Shown one piece after another: positions 36,701-46,949 of a stretch of DNA of 64,000 bases. Position numbers and translations under genes: made by a program. Under the pieces are notes generated by a model. It searched no databases and was not told the DNA's origin. It saw only the letters and a list, made by a program, of their open reading frames with translations. The first letter of the stretch is position 1; each line of letters begins with the position of its first letter. The stretch is from Mesaphorura yosii (taxonomy: Eukaryota; Arthropoda; Collembola; Poduromorpha; Tullbergiidae), in contig WIXG01000192.1 of NCBI GenBank assembly GCA_009869945.1, positions 88,447-152,446 on the forward strand, written 5' to 3'.

Positions 36701-37630
36701 CAGTTCAATTCATAAGTCCCTTGTTGATTGAAATTGGCGAGACCTATGCATATTTATGCAACTCAAATTCTTACAAGGAACTGGAAACCGTGCGCCTGTG
36801 ACTAACACTGTAGATGAAGACGACTGGGGCGATTCTAGCACTAGCATCAGTCTCCCAGCTCAACCTAAACCTTCAGGTATGTGGAATGAAAACTGTGAGT
36901 ATAAAATCTTGGGATTTTACTGCATTGAAGAAACGAAACTGTTATGATTTTGCTCTTATCCTTCAGTAGTGACATCGAGAAGCAACGCGTCTGGAACACA
37001 GAAACCTGCAGACGATGATTGGGGCACGCCATCGACATCCGGTAAGTAATTAAATACAACCCATTCCGCCATCCCACGTCCACAGACCTCGTTTCGATAG
37101 AAAAATTGAAATGGAGTTGGCACACAATTTGGCATGGGACTCCAGTCATGCTTCAGAATTACGGCAAATTCTACTTGGAAAATGCAGATGCAGGTATTTT
37201 AATGCATGTTCTCAAACAGAAACCGGAAACCAGGCGAGTGCTGCTCAAGCTGTGGATGACGATGATTGGGGCAATCCAACTGGCACCAGTGCTCCAGTTA
37301 AAGCTAAGGTTTCAGGTAAAAACAAGAAGTTTCAAGTGTAAAATCTTAGGATCTCACTGCACCTGAATCCGGAATGGAAACTGAATCAGGAATTTTCCTG
37401 TTATGTTATTTTTCACGAGCAGAAGTGAGAAATGCGCCTTCAGGCCATAAAAATGATGATGACGACTGGAATACCAACACGCCCGCATCGTCCGGTGAGT
37501 AATGCCAGTAGCGTGCCTGGTACCTGGGAAATGCAGTGACGGTAGTAATGGTGTAAATTTTTACTGCTTAGGAATAGGATATGAAAAGAGCACGCCTGCT
37601 GCTCCCCAGGCGGATGATGGTGAGTGGTAG
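33712..37630 (+). CDS. SAM-domain, RanBP2-zinc-finger, RGG and WG-repeat protein; 19 coding exons
   Basis: I do not recognise this architecture as a named gene. Inferred exons: 33712-34005, 34092-34440, 34513-34569, 34683-34790, 34862-34957, 35028-35132, 35206-35274, 35337-35420, 35766-35846, 35913-36011, 36087-36200, 36262-36369, 36437-36532, 36604-36690, 36778-36876, 36967-37041, 37220-37315, 37423-37494, 37572-37630; 715 residues. An acidic N-terminus contains DEWDGWD. A SAM-like domain spans about 73-148 (LWNFNDVTRFLLLNG, DGKKLLMLNKEQL). A basic KRK stretch may be a nuclear signal. After that, short exons carry DDDGWG/DDDWG motifs in Ser/Thr/Pro linkers. Two RanBP2-type zinc fingers (about 302-336 and 486-521, each with PRPGDW and C..C pairs) are flanked by RGG segments. 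The last codons are DDGEW. RanBP2 fingers plus RGG suggest RNA binding, as in FET proteins and ZRANB2, but no RRM is seen. An in-frame Met at 33652 is an alternative start. Confidence 0.75.
34683..36532 (+). repeat. Tandem duplication of a four-exon block
   Basis: Exons 34683-34790, 34862-34957, 35028-35132 and 35206-35274 correspond in order to 35913-36011, 36087-36200, 36262-36369 and 36437-36532. The matching pairs are: WG exon ending STP..S/T-x-PASG; RGG exon containing DNFRGRGG and GGNGNRGRGGG; zinc-finger exon containing PRPGDW; and second RGG exon containing FRGRGGRG. Intron sizes within the two blocks are similar (about 60-75 bp). Confidence 0.8.
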
Positions 37631-37798
37631 AGTTAATTTTCACGTTCAAGCAAGCAAAAAACATTACATTTTACCTCTTGCTATTATTATATTTGCGTAA
37701 CTAAGTAAGATTAAGGGCTACACTAAAATAGCAAAGTTTGTTACATGTGTTCCGTGCACTCACCCGCACACTGTTCTTGTGTTTTTCACCTGACATTC

Positions 37799-37804
37799 AA
37801 TAAA
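37799..37804 (+). terminator. Poly(A) signal of the SAM/zinc-finger gene
   Basis: AATAAA about 170 bases after the stop codon. Confidence 0.55.
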
Positions 37805-37835
37805 GTAAGAAACATGACTCGTGAAAATGTTTTCC

Positions 37836-37841
37836 TTTATT
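37836..37841 (-). terminator. Poly(A) signal of the BRMS1-like gene
   Basis: Minus-strand AATAAA (TTTATT on the plus strand) about 220 bases after the BRMS1-like stop. It faces the plus-strand signal at 37799 only 31 bases away. Confidence 0.5.
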
Positions 37842-38063
37842 TAATCATTTCGGTAATAACAATGATTATTGGTTTTGTGGGATGGGAGGAAAATTGGAAT
37901 TCGTCTGACACCTTGCTATTCAGAAAGAGGGTTCAAAAACAAGAAAGAAGTTCAAGAAGTCGCAAGTTCTGAAAGTTAAATCGTTCAAATGGCAGTTTAT
38001 CAAAAGCAATTTTCTGCCAAAGCATTTAATACTTTAACCTATATGACGCTAACTTTGCTGGCG

Positions 38064-39587
38064 TCAGTAAGCCAGGACACCGTCGCCGTTGAACTTCCGT
38101 TTCGGTGTATTTAAGGCTTTCTTTAAAACCGTCCAATCTTCAACAATGTCGATATCACTCAACATGTACACTACATATGGACCGTTGACGGTTATTGCTT
38201 TCTTTTTCTTCTCTCCGAATATGTCTAAGGATTTCTTGGCCTTTCTCTTCAATGACGATTCAAACCAGTAATCCGACGTAAAGTCGTTATTGCGGTCCAA
38301 TTCTAGTCGATGAATTCTGTCTTCAAGACCACCTTTGATTGTGTCGTATATTAGCTGCCTTTCATTCTACAAAATATATGCAAATGACTTGGAAGTTCAT
38401 GTTATATTTCTAAGCGTAACAACTGAAAAATGGAATAGAATTAACTCACCTCGAAGTCCTGCTTTAACCATGACTTGTCACCTTCATATTTTAGACTCAA
38501 ACACTTTGTTTTAAAATCTCGTCGTACAGAAGCAACTTCTATCCTTATTCGCATATTCTCTTGTAATTCTTCTAAGGGGCCTAAATATTCACGGGCTTTT
38601 CCTGTCCGCACATCCTCAATGGTCCGATGCACGTGCATTATTCTCTCACGGTATAACCTGCGCTCATATAAGTTAAAGCATCGTTAGATTAGCCAAGAGA
38701 GAAAGAGAAGAGTAATACAGGTCGTCGCTGGACTTACAGTTCTCGTAAATACAAAAATTGTTTCTCTAGATCTTGCATCTCAGCTTGAGTTTCCAATTTC
38801 CTTTTCTCAGTCGCTTCTTCGTCCATTTCTGAAAATGCAATACATGTTGGCATTACAAGTCAAGGCAGTACGGAAGGCAAGGCTGTATAAAAATTAATTA
38901 AACATGCATGATGCAGGTCTTGCATACCTGATGAGTCCTCAGAATCAGATGAATCGGAGGAGTCAGAACTTGATGAAGAGGAAGAGCTAAGGTCATCATG
39001 ATCTAATCTTGGCTCAGGATTTTCGTCCTGCTGTTGATCTTGATCCTGGTCTTGGTCTTCAGGATTTCCTTCTTCGTTGGAGGTGGCATTTTTATCAAGT
39101 TCATCGTCCTGATCCTGCTCTTTTCGCTCGTCCATCATCAAAAGGGTTTCGTTCTCCATTTTGGCTCGCGTCCTGGGTCCATTTCGTGGGATTCCATTTG
39201 GGCCTCCAGGTGGCATCAGCCGTCTCCGCTTTACTTCAGTATGTAACCCTGGCTCATTGCCTCCGCTACTGCTCCCACCGTTATCGGAATCCATCTTCAA
39301 GCTAGCGCCACGTCTTGTTGACCTGCGGTTAATGAATATCCGTTTTACGAACCGACGTTATCGCAATGTTGGCATATTAAGCGGACACACGTTCATGCAA
39401 GACAAACGAAAGTGCGTAAGTATCGTTAGCCCCTAAAATGCACATCTTTCTGTCATCTCGAATCTCAACCCAGTCTGGCAGTCCACGGGCTTAACTCCTT
39501 AACCTTAAGCTTCTTAATCGACAGTTGTAGGCAAAATACACAGAAAGGAGAGCATAACGAAAAGAATACCTACCGTTCGGTGCTCAT
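38064..39587 (-). CDS. BRMS1L: BRMS1-like subunit of the Sin3-HDAC corepressor complex (Sds3 family)
   Basis: Nuclear scaffold of Sin3-type histone deacetylase complexes. Exons 39574-39587, 38928-39322, 38738-38828, 38450-38657 and 38064-38366 give 336 residues. The first exon is only 14 bases (Met-Ser-Thr-Glu-Arg). The N-terminal third is disordered and acidic, with Asp/Gln repeats and a long Ser/Asp tract typical of CK2 substrates. The Sds3-like coiled-coil region starts near residue 137 (EMDEEATEKRKLE) and includes FLYLRELLYRERI, TGKAREYLGPLEEL and KYEGDKSWLKQDF. The BRMS1 signature GPYVVYMLSDIDIVEDW is near the end. The protein stops shortly after KRKFNGDG, like human BRMS1 and unlike the longer BRMS1L, which I recall continuing for about 80 more residues. 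An alternative start is the Met at 39292. It is tail-to-tail with the SAM/zinc-finger gene. Confidence 0.9.
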
Positions 39588-41027
39588 AATTTTAATTCAC
39601 TATCTCTAATATAAAGTATCTAGATAATCTCGGTACTTTATATTTCGAAATATGAATTCAGGAGCGAGTGGATGGCGCGTGGAGTGTACCTAGATGCCTA
39701 AAGGCAAGTTCAACTACGACAACTAACTTCGTTGCCTGCTAGCTGGAATTCCCAAATCTACAACCTTTATCGCTATCAAAATGTATTCAGCTCTTCAGGA
39801 GCCGTTTTCGTTGGTCGACAATCTGTCCTGTCCAGTGCTCTGAACTTTGCAATAGTTTACGTACGGTACAGCACAGTTAAGCACAAAAATACACAAAAAT
39901 TAACAAGTGCACAGCAGCAGCAGGTACAAGCACCCGGAAGATTTTAGGTCTGGACTTCTAATCTAGTATTTACTTTAACCGAATCTTCGCTGGAAACACT
40001 TGTCTGTAGTTCACAAGTACTTGAAGTTCATATCACTCGTGTTGATGCTTAATGCTTAACTGCACTCCGACTCCAGCGTGTTGATGTCACTAGCTGGACT
40101 GGGACGTTAAATATGAATTGGTAGCACTGCAATTTGACTTTGCTAATCCAAAACTTGTTTCTGGCTGTCCATGGCCAGGCAAATCGTCTCGTCATGAACT
40201 TCGCTCTACGAGTAAAAGAAAGCCCTCGAGGTGAAATCCTTGACAAATAAAATAATTATGAGTACAAACTTTCCCCTCTACTGCAATCAGCTGGCTCACA
40301 TGTTATTTGCCTAATAAAGTTTCAAAGCATTCAAAGACGCTCTCAAAAAGATTTGCGTCGAAATGCGTTCTTTGTATTTAGTACATGCAATACAGCGGAC
40401 CCCGTGTGCATTTCACCATGTCGCCAGCTTCAGAATCACCCTCCACAATGCAAGGGACAGCCGTCAGGAAGCAATTGCCCACCTTGAATCTAAATTCAGA
40501 CCTCCATTCCATTATTTTGGAAACTCATTGGACTTCGGCTAGGTAGGAGTAGTAGGAGGCCAATTAATGACCACTACATTTGACGACCACAGTGCCTTCA
40601 TTAATAGAGGAGGGATTTGATTTGGGAAAATATGCTGTATGGGCTAGTTCATCTGTTGCAGTCTGCCGTGCATGAATCAGTGTGAAGTGGGAGCATAACA
40701 CCTTTATCACGTGCGGTTGCTCCTGCTTCGTAATAACACAAGAGCAAAATGATTCGAACCGAGGGTTGAGCCAAACATCAAATTAAGATAGAAAATAGGA
40801 ACCTTTAATCTCAATTAGACTTTGTACCCCTTGTCCCAGTAGATAATCGCCTTGTGAGTCACATGCCCGACGTCTGCGGATCCTACGCACATCCCGTTTA
40901 GGGTGTCATCAATGAAATTCTTGTCAAAATATCGTCAAGATTCAGGGAAGTGAACTAGTTCTTTTCATTATACTGCTATTGCTGTTGTTGCATTCTTGCT
41001 CGCAGGACCACTCCCTGTAACGCAAGC
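39588..41027. promoter_or_regulatory. Divergent promoter region of BRMS1-like and RABGEF1
   Basis: 1.4 kb between two start codons pointing away from each other. An acceptor (gctcgcag) ends at 41006, so RABGEF1 has an upstream 5' UTR exon within this stretch or further up. No protein-coding exon was supported. Confidence 0.45.
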
Positions 41028-43733
41028 ATGAGTTCGAAGCAGTTTAAATTTAAGATTAGTCAGCCGAACCTCCTGTGCAAAACACCGAGTTGTAAATATT
41101 ATGGAAATGAAGTTCAAGAGGGATACTGCTCACTTTGTTACAAGGAGTACAAGTATAAGCAATCGGGCAGGCATCGGTCTTCCAGAATAGATTCACTCGA
41201 CTATAGAACACCTGGGCATCATGGGAAATCATCGAATAACGTTAATAAATCATTTGATAGCTCATTTGGAAGTATCGGAGTAGAGTCCAATCAATCGTCC
41301 CCCGGTTACTTCTTCGGTGGAAGTGGTGTTGGCAACAGTCCCGCAGCTTCTGCACTCTCTGCCTTTGCAACTTTGCCTCGTGCTGCTGCCGCAAAATTGT
41401 AAGTGTTAATTAGATGTTCAAGTTCAAACTTTAATGATCCAATAGTGCCTATAGCCCCAACTTCTACCATAATGGGTAATACAGAATGCTTACGAGATAG
41501 CGTGATTCCAGAAGACCCCAGTTGTGGCTTCAAATGTCAGTGAGGCCGCGGGGCTTCTCTTAACAAAATTCTTCAAAACTTGGAAATTACGTAGTACGGT
41601 CATGGCCATGGCCTATCATTAGGCCTATCGTTGCTAAATTGCTCATTCCCTGCCATGCCTCTGGATTTCATTACGGACGAATTGTTTAATGTGACTTGGT
41701 TCATTAGACTAACATGGAACTATCTCGTTCACAGGTCCTTCGACTCACTGATACCATCTCCAATAAGTAACTTTGCAAAATTTGAAGAGAAGAAGAAACA
41801 CCAAGCGGAGAAGAAAAGCGCATCATTTCGTTCAGTGTTCCGGAAGTCTCCGACAAGATCTCCAATTAAATCCCCAGCAGACTCTTCCGCATCGCCGAAG
41901 TATAGTCCTTTTTCCTCGAATAGTCAACTCAACGCAAACTTCCAAGGAACTTCTCCGCGTCAACTTTCGCACGTTGATGTAGACTTTGAGAATGTGAGAG
42001 AAGCATTTAACGAATTCCTGAAACCATTCCCAGTTCCCATCAAGCGGGACGTGACAATGAAAGTGAAAGAATGTGCCAATGAACTGAAGAAGCTGACAAT
42101 CGATGGAAGTGTTGGGGAACTATCTGATGTTACTCAATCGTTTTATACAAATTTTCGAAAGAAGATCGACACGCTCCCAATTTATCAAAACATTGAAGCC
42201 GAAGAGAAAGACAAATTAATGGATTTTATAGAAAAGTATTTCACTATGAATTTTTATAAGGAATTTTTTAGTCCAATTTCCACTGCCACGGACGATGAAA
42301 TGAAAGACTTAGAACTCCAGAAAAAGTAAGACTGATATCGAATACAAACTTGACAGTCAAATTTGGAAGTATTCACACTTCACACATGCTCTGTGCGCAT
42401 TGTTTGTTTGCAGAATTCGTCACCTGAACTGGACAAGTACTGAGCATTTAGACATCTGCTTGAATGAAAGAGACAAAGATGTGCGCGATATGATATGGGC
42501 AGCCATCACAGAAATTGTCGAAATGGATTCTGTCAAGCCGCCTCAAGAGAAGCTTAATCACATTTCGCAATGTTGCCAAAGAATAATGGATGCGCTAGCA
42601 AGGTCCAAGCACGCGCCCGCATCTGCAGATGACTTCCTTCCTGCTTTAATTTATATTGTAATTAAAGCGAATCCTACTCGCCTACAAAGCAACATTAATT
42701 ACATTACAAGGTTCAGTATGGCTTGTCGACTAATGAGTGGCGAAACGGGCTACTTCTTCACAAATTTGGTGAGTAAAATACGACGTGCGACATAAAATTG
42801 AGAGATTGTTTAATTTTGTTTGCTAATGTATTCGTTTGGGTATTGTCTAGTGTTGCGCTGTAACATTCATCCAAGGCTTAAACGCGGAATCCTTAAACAT
42901 GCCCGAAGATGAATTCGAATCCTATATGTCGGGCACCAGTGTTCCTCCTCCAGGGAGTTGGGAAATGCACTTCTCAGAGTCATTGCACACGGTTCAAGAA
43001 ATGTCGAAGCTATTGACTGATCTCGAAGTAAGGCAGAATCGATTCCGGCAAGACGTGGAAGACCTAAAAAATAAAATGAATGAAAGCAAGGTGAGTTCAA
43101 AGGGCAACGGCCCATGATGACGGGGAATTGGTAAATTTTCTGGCTAATACTAATACTGTATTGATTTATGCAGCTACGAGTTGCCGCTGATGTGGAAGAG
43201 GTGCTACGAAAGACTCCATTAAAATTCAAACCGCGCAAATTACCTGCTCATTTCGACGATCTCGATTCAACGGTGGAACCGGCTTCTTTACCTTCTCCAC
43301 TTAAACCTGAAGTAAGCAAGTAACGACACAATGACATTTCTCATATGCGATTTTGATTGTACTGTAATCTGCGCATGTTAAACAGGTTGTGAATGCAGGG
43401 AGCGAAAGTTCATCTCCCGTTCACAAGCCTGATGAGGAAAGTGGAGATAGTGTACCGAATTGGGACGATAAGAGCAACATTGAAGTAGAAACCACCAGCG
43501 ATAGCGCCACTGCAGGCTCTTCAACATCGGCTGACCGCTCACAGATCAACCCTGATCCTGATCGTACAGAGAATTGTGTGGAGTCAAACCACTTAGTCGA
43601 CTTGGATGAAGTTTTATCTGCTCATGTACCTGACCCATCTTTGACCGAGAGAATGACTGAAAGAATAGGTGATATGAATGATATTGGAGATTTGCAAGCG
43701 CACATGGACGGAAATGTACCAAATGAAGCCTAG
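41028..43733 (+). CDS. RABGEF1: Rab5 GDP/GTP exchange factor (Rabex-5)
   Basis: Activates Rab5 on early endosomes by nucleotide exchange, in partnership with Rabaptin-5, and can bind ubiquitin. Exons 41028-41398, 41735-42325, 42414-42768, 42851-43090, 43174-43311 and 43386-43733 give 680 residues. An A20-type zinc finger at the N-terminus has C17, C22, C34 and C37 (C-x4-C-x11-C-x2-C). A Ser-rich linker follows, then the basic Lys-rich helix (EEKKKHQAEKKSA). A helical bundle precedes the VPS9 catalytic domain, with the family core DDFLPALIYIVIKANPTRL and GYFFTNL. A coiled coil (VQEMSKLLTDLEVRQNRF) and a long acidic Ser/Asp-rich tail complete it. The tail is longer than in the human protein of about 490-500 residues as I recall it. 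The start is the first Met after the 5' UTR acceptor. It is tail-to-tail with DGCR8. Confidence 0.93.
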
Positions 43734-43945
43734 AACGCGAGGACGTTACAGATGTTGTCGAAACTCAACGTGCAATTCCAAGATACCTGAGTCTGGTCAC
43801 TTTACTTAATATTGGTAATTAGGTTAATCACTATTCAGAAATGTGAATGCTGTAAATAGGATTCCTAAATCACATTGAGTCATAATATGCTTGCGGTTGC
43901 GTTTGTACTATGATCACGATCGTTGTATAAACTCAATGATCGAGA

Positions 43946-43951
43946 ATTAAA
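43946..43951 (+). terminator. Candidate poly(A) signal of RABGEF1
   Basis: ATTAAA about 210 bases after the RABGEF1 stop codon. Confidence 0.45.
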
Positions 43952-43987
43952 AAGTACTGAAACAACTTGTTGTAAGTCAGTCAAGTA

Positions 43988-43993
43988 TTTATT
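43988..43993 (-). terminator. Candidate poly(A) signal of DGCR8
   Basis: Minus-strand AATAAA (TTTATT on the plus strand) about 58 bases after the DGCR8 stop codon, implying a very short 3' UTR. Confidence 0.5.
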
Positions 43994-44050
43994 TAATTGT
44001 TTGGAAAACAACCTTTAGAAAAACATGAAGGCAAATGAGCACTTCACAAT

Positions 44051-46949
44051 TCATTCCGCAGTTACAGTTGAAGATTCAGGCTGAGATGCAGGCACCGGTT
44101 GTTCACTCTTTTTTGCAGCTGCGGCTGCTTCTTTAGCCTCCTGCTCTCTCAATCTTCTCATCTCTTTGTGCAATTTATTCAGAATCGCGTAATTTGGCGA
44201 ATTTGCTGTGGCTTTACTTTGTAGCGTCGTAATTTGCTGCTCTTCCTGCTTCTTCTCCTTCACACTTTTAATAGATCCATTTCCGTACAAACGAAGAAAC
44301 GAGCCGAAATTCTTGATATGCGGATGTATTTTCTGCAAAATAAGGAGAAATAGAACTCGTTTGTGAATTTGTGCGTTAGTGTGTTCCAGGATAATGATGC
44401 TACAAACTAGAAACTACAAAATGTTCTTACAGCGAGGAGCGCTTGAGATGCTAGTTGCTTGCCTTCCCTTTTATTGGACGCAGTCACGTTTACAGAGTAC
44501 TCGCCAGTAGTCATACAAAACTTGTTCAAGTGGTTACTCGAAGGGAGCATTTCAAACTTGACATTTGAACTTCCGACCATTCCGAAGTTTCTGAAATTTT
44601 TATAATGGTTTAGGTTGGTTTTGTACATAAATGTCGTTACTTGCTGGAAGGGAAAATGTATACTTACCTTTGTAAGCACGTGAGGAGTAACGTGTAAGGA
44701 GAAGGTTCACTTATGCTGTTACACATTTGCGTGATTCTTGGATCGTCCAGCTCCACTTGATTGAAGTACTAAAATTTCCAAAAACAAAACGGCTATAGCA
44801 AACTTTGCCTTGAACAGTTTTGAACTAATTAAACGCACCATAGTATGATCCACCGTCTTGTTCTTGGACGCTTTCGGCCCATCCAATTGATCCTTCATTT
44901 GAGGAATAAAAAGCTCGATAGTTGCCTTAGCCGCTTCAGCTTTAGCTTGCTTCTTGCTAGACCCGTACCCAATTCCATACTTCATATCTCCTATTACCAC
45001 TTCCGCTGAGTATGGAGTAGCTGCGTTTTCCAGTTCTCGATAAGTGTAGGTGGGCTGCTGCCTCATTGCATGTTGGACATACTCGTGCAAAATGCATACG
45101 GAGCTCTTGCCATGAGGATTCATCACATATTCTTTGCCCCCTTTACCGGCCTCCTTGCCTAAATAGGTTTTATTTGATTAGCATTTAGTAAGCTAGTTTT
45201 CGACCTTCAAATTGAAGTGCCTACCAGAATTATGAACAGGGAATGTGATCAATTTGACTCCTTCCGGCAAGGCTGGCCTTTGCAGTTGCTGTCTTTTCAT
45301 TTCCTTGGTATGTTTTCTTCTAGCGCTCCATGTCCTACAAAAACGACGCGTTTTACTCAAAAGTTTCGTTCAACAGTGTAACAGCGGAACAGCCAAAGTG
45401 CCGGAACTTACTTAAATCTCTTGAACCGAACATTCTTAAAGACAAACAAGCGTTCACAATAGCGACGGATTTCACCCGAGTCGACTGAAAACGATGTACT
45501 ATTTTGTCTGACAGTTTCAACCCTTGCACAGGGTATTGTTCGTTTAGTTCCTGCTTTCTGAAGAGCATTATTAGGCGTGTCATTGTCTTTATCGTTTGTC
45601 GTTGATGTTTCTTCTGTCGCCTCTGCGACCGGCTCGGTTTCAGTTGGCTCCACCTTAACTTGAACGGGAATGTTCTCCTGGTCAACTTGGACTGGGCATT
45701 CGGTCGAGGTGGCTGTTTCCTGTATTTTCTCTCGATCTAACGCTCGACGGTACGCCAGACATGGAATTGCGCTCAATGGAATCGAGTGACGCTGCAGATA
45801 AGACAAATTCAGACAATTGCAAACTAATTAATGAAATCCATGACTTAACATTCGCGACATGTACATGACGAATTAAACTTACCCGAGCAGATCCTGGTCC
45901 CAGAAAATATGGCCGAGATACGGTGCAAACCCTGCTTTTACGGTGCAGATATAGTGGCATGCCACTGCTGTGACGTACTTCAAGCCATCCTCCTGGTAGC
46001 ACCTCCAGTGCATTTTTACCCTTTTCTAATTATGTAATTTTGTTAAATATTAATGAACATCCCCGAAACAATTTTCGTCGGTGCAGGCAATAAATTAGAA
46101 TCATATTTACCCACTAGCACAGTGATTTCTTTTAAATTGAATTCGTCCTGCCTGGGTTCATCCTCAATTTCTTCTTTCACGATAACTTCCTCGTCATCCA
46201 ATTCCCCACTTTCGTTGTTGTCACCATCGAGCCTCCTCTTCTTAGACGGGCGTGCACCTCGGAAAGCTTCAGGAAGGCCTGAAATCGTTCAAATTGCTCT
46301 AAACATGTTAAGATACAGGTGTGTGCGCTTTGAAAATTAAATATTAAAAATATTTGTGAACTATCTATGGTTGTCTTTGTCAATCGCCGGTGTAAATATT
46401 AATAAGCAACTCAAGCATACCCTCCTCCAATAATGCATCAATTTCTTCAATATCATCCGAATCGTAATCTTGCTCATCATCCGACTCTAAACTTTTGTCA
46501 CTGACTGAGTCTCCCTCGTTATCGTTAGCTTCATTCAAAACCCTTTGTTGATCATCGTCGTCAACGTCGACTTCCATCTTCATAGGCCCATCTGAGGAGA
46601 GTGGTGATAATGCTGACGGGGGGTTGGTGTCGTTGTTTTTAGTCGTAGTAGTAAGTGGAGGAGGAGTACCATTACCACTGTTATCATCTGTACTCAAGAT
46701 AGTACTGGCACCACCACCGGATTTACTACTACCACTTCGATCGGAGTCTTCAACTCCATTATCTTCATCAGAGGAGACCAACTCGCCGTCGGAGAGCTCG
46801 TCCGTGCGATCTTCATTCGGAAAGTCGCCGCTGCCTGGAGGAGATAGCGATGTCCCAACAAATTGATCCGTCAAAACCGTGGAGTCGTTCTGGCCAACAG
46901 GAGAAACGGCACCGATAGGCGAAACCTGATGTCTCTCTTCGGCGTCCAT
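44051..46949 (-). CDS. pasha: Microprocessor subunit DGCR8/Pasha
   Basis: RNA-binding partner of Drosha that recognises pri-miRNA hairpins in the nucleus. Nine exons: 46421-46949, 46111-46278, 45883-46025, 45412-45791, 45225-45334, 44839-45158, 44668-44768, 44431-44590, 44051-44332; 730 residues. A long acidic disordered N-terminus ends in the conserved EIDALLEEGLPEAFRG. The WW-like, heme-associated dimerisation region follows (GGWLEVRHSSGMPLYLHRKS, then SRPYFLGPGSAR). The Pro-Cys heme ligand is conserved in SAIPCLAYRR (C291). Next come RFKRFKTWSARRKHTKEMKR, dsRBD1 (about 458-535; SVCILHEYVQ and GSSKKQAKAEAAK) and dsRBD2 (about 572-640; KREGKQLASQALL). The C-terminal Drosha-binding tail begins HPHIKNFGSFLRLYG. 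All conserved features are intact, and the Met at 46949 opens the first exon. Confidence 0.95.

Noticed and set aside
40751-40760. tRNA B-box-like GGTTCGAATC on the minus strand
   Set aside because: No A box, acceptor stem or anticodon arm can be built around it.
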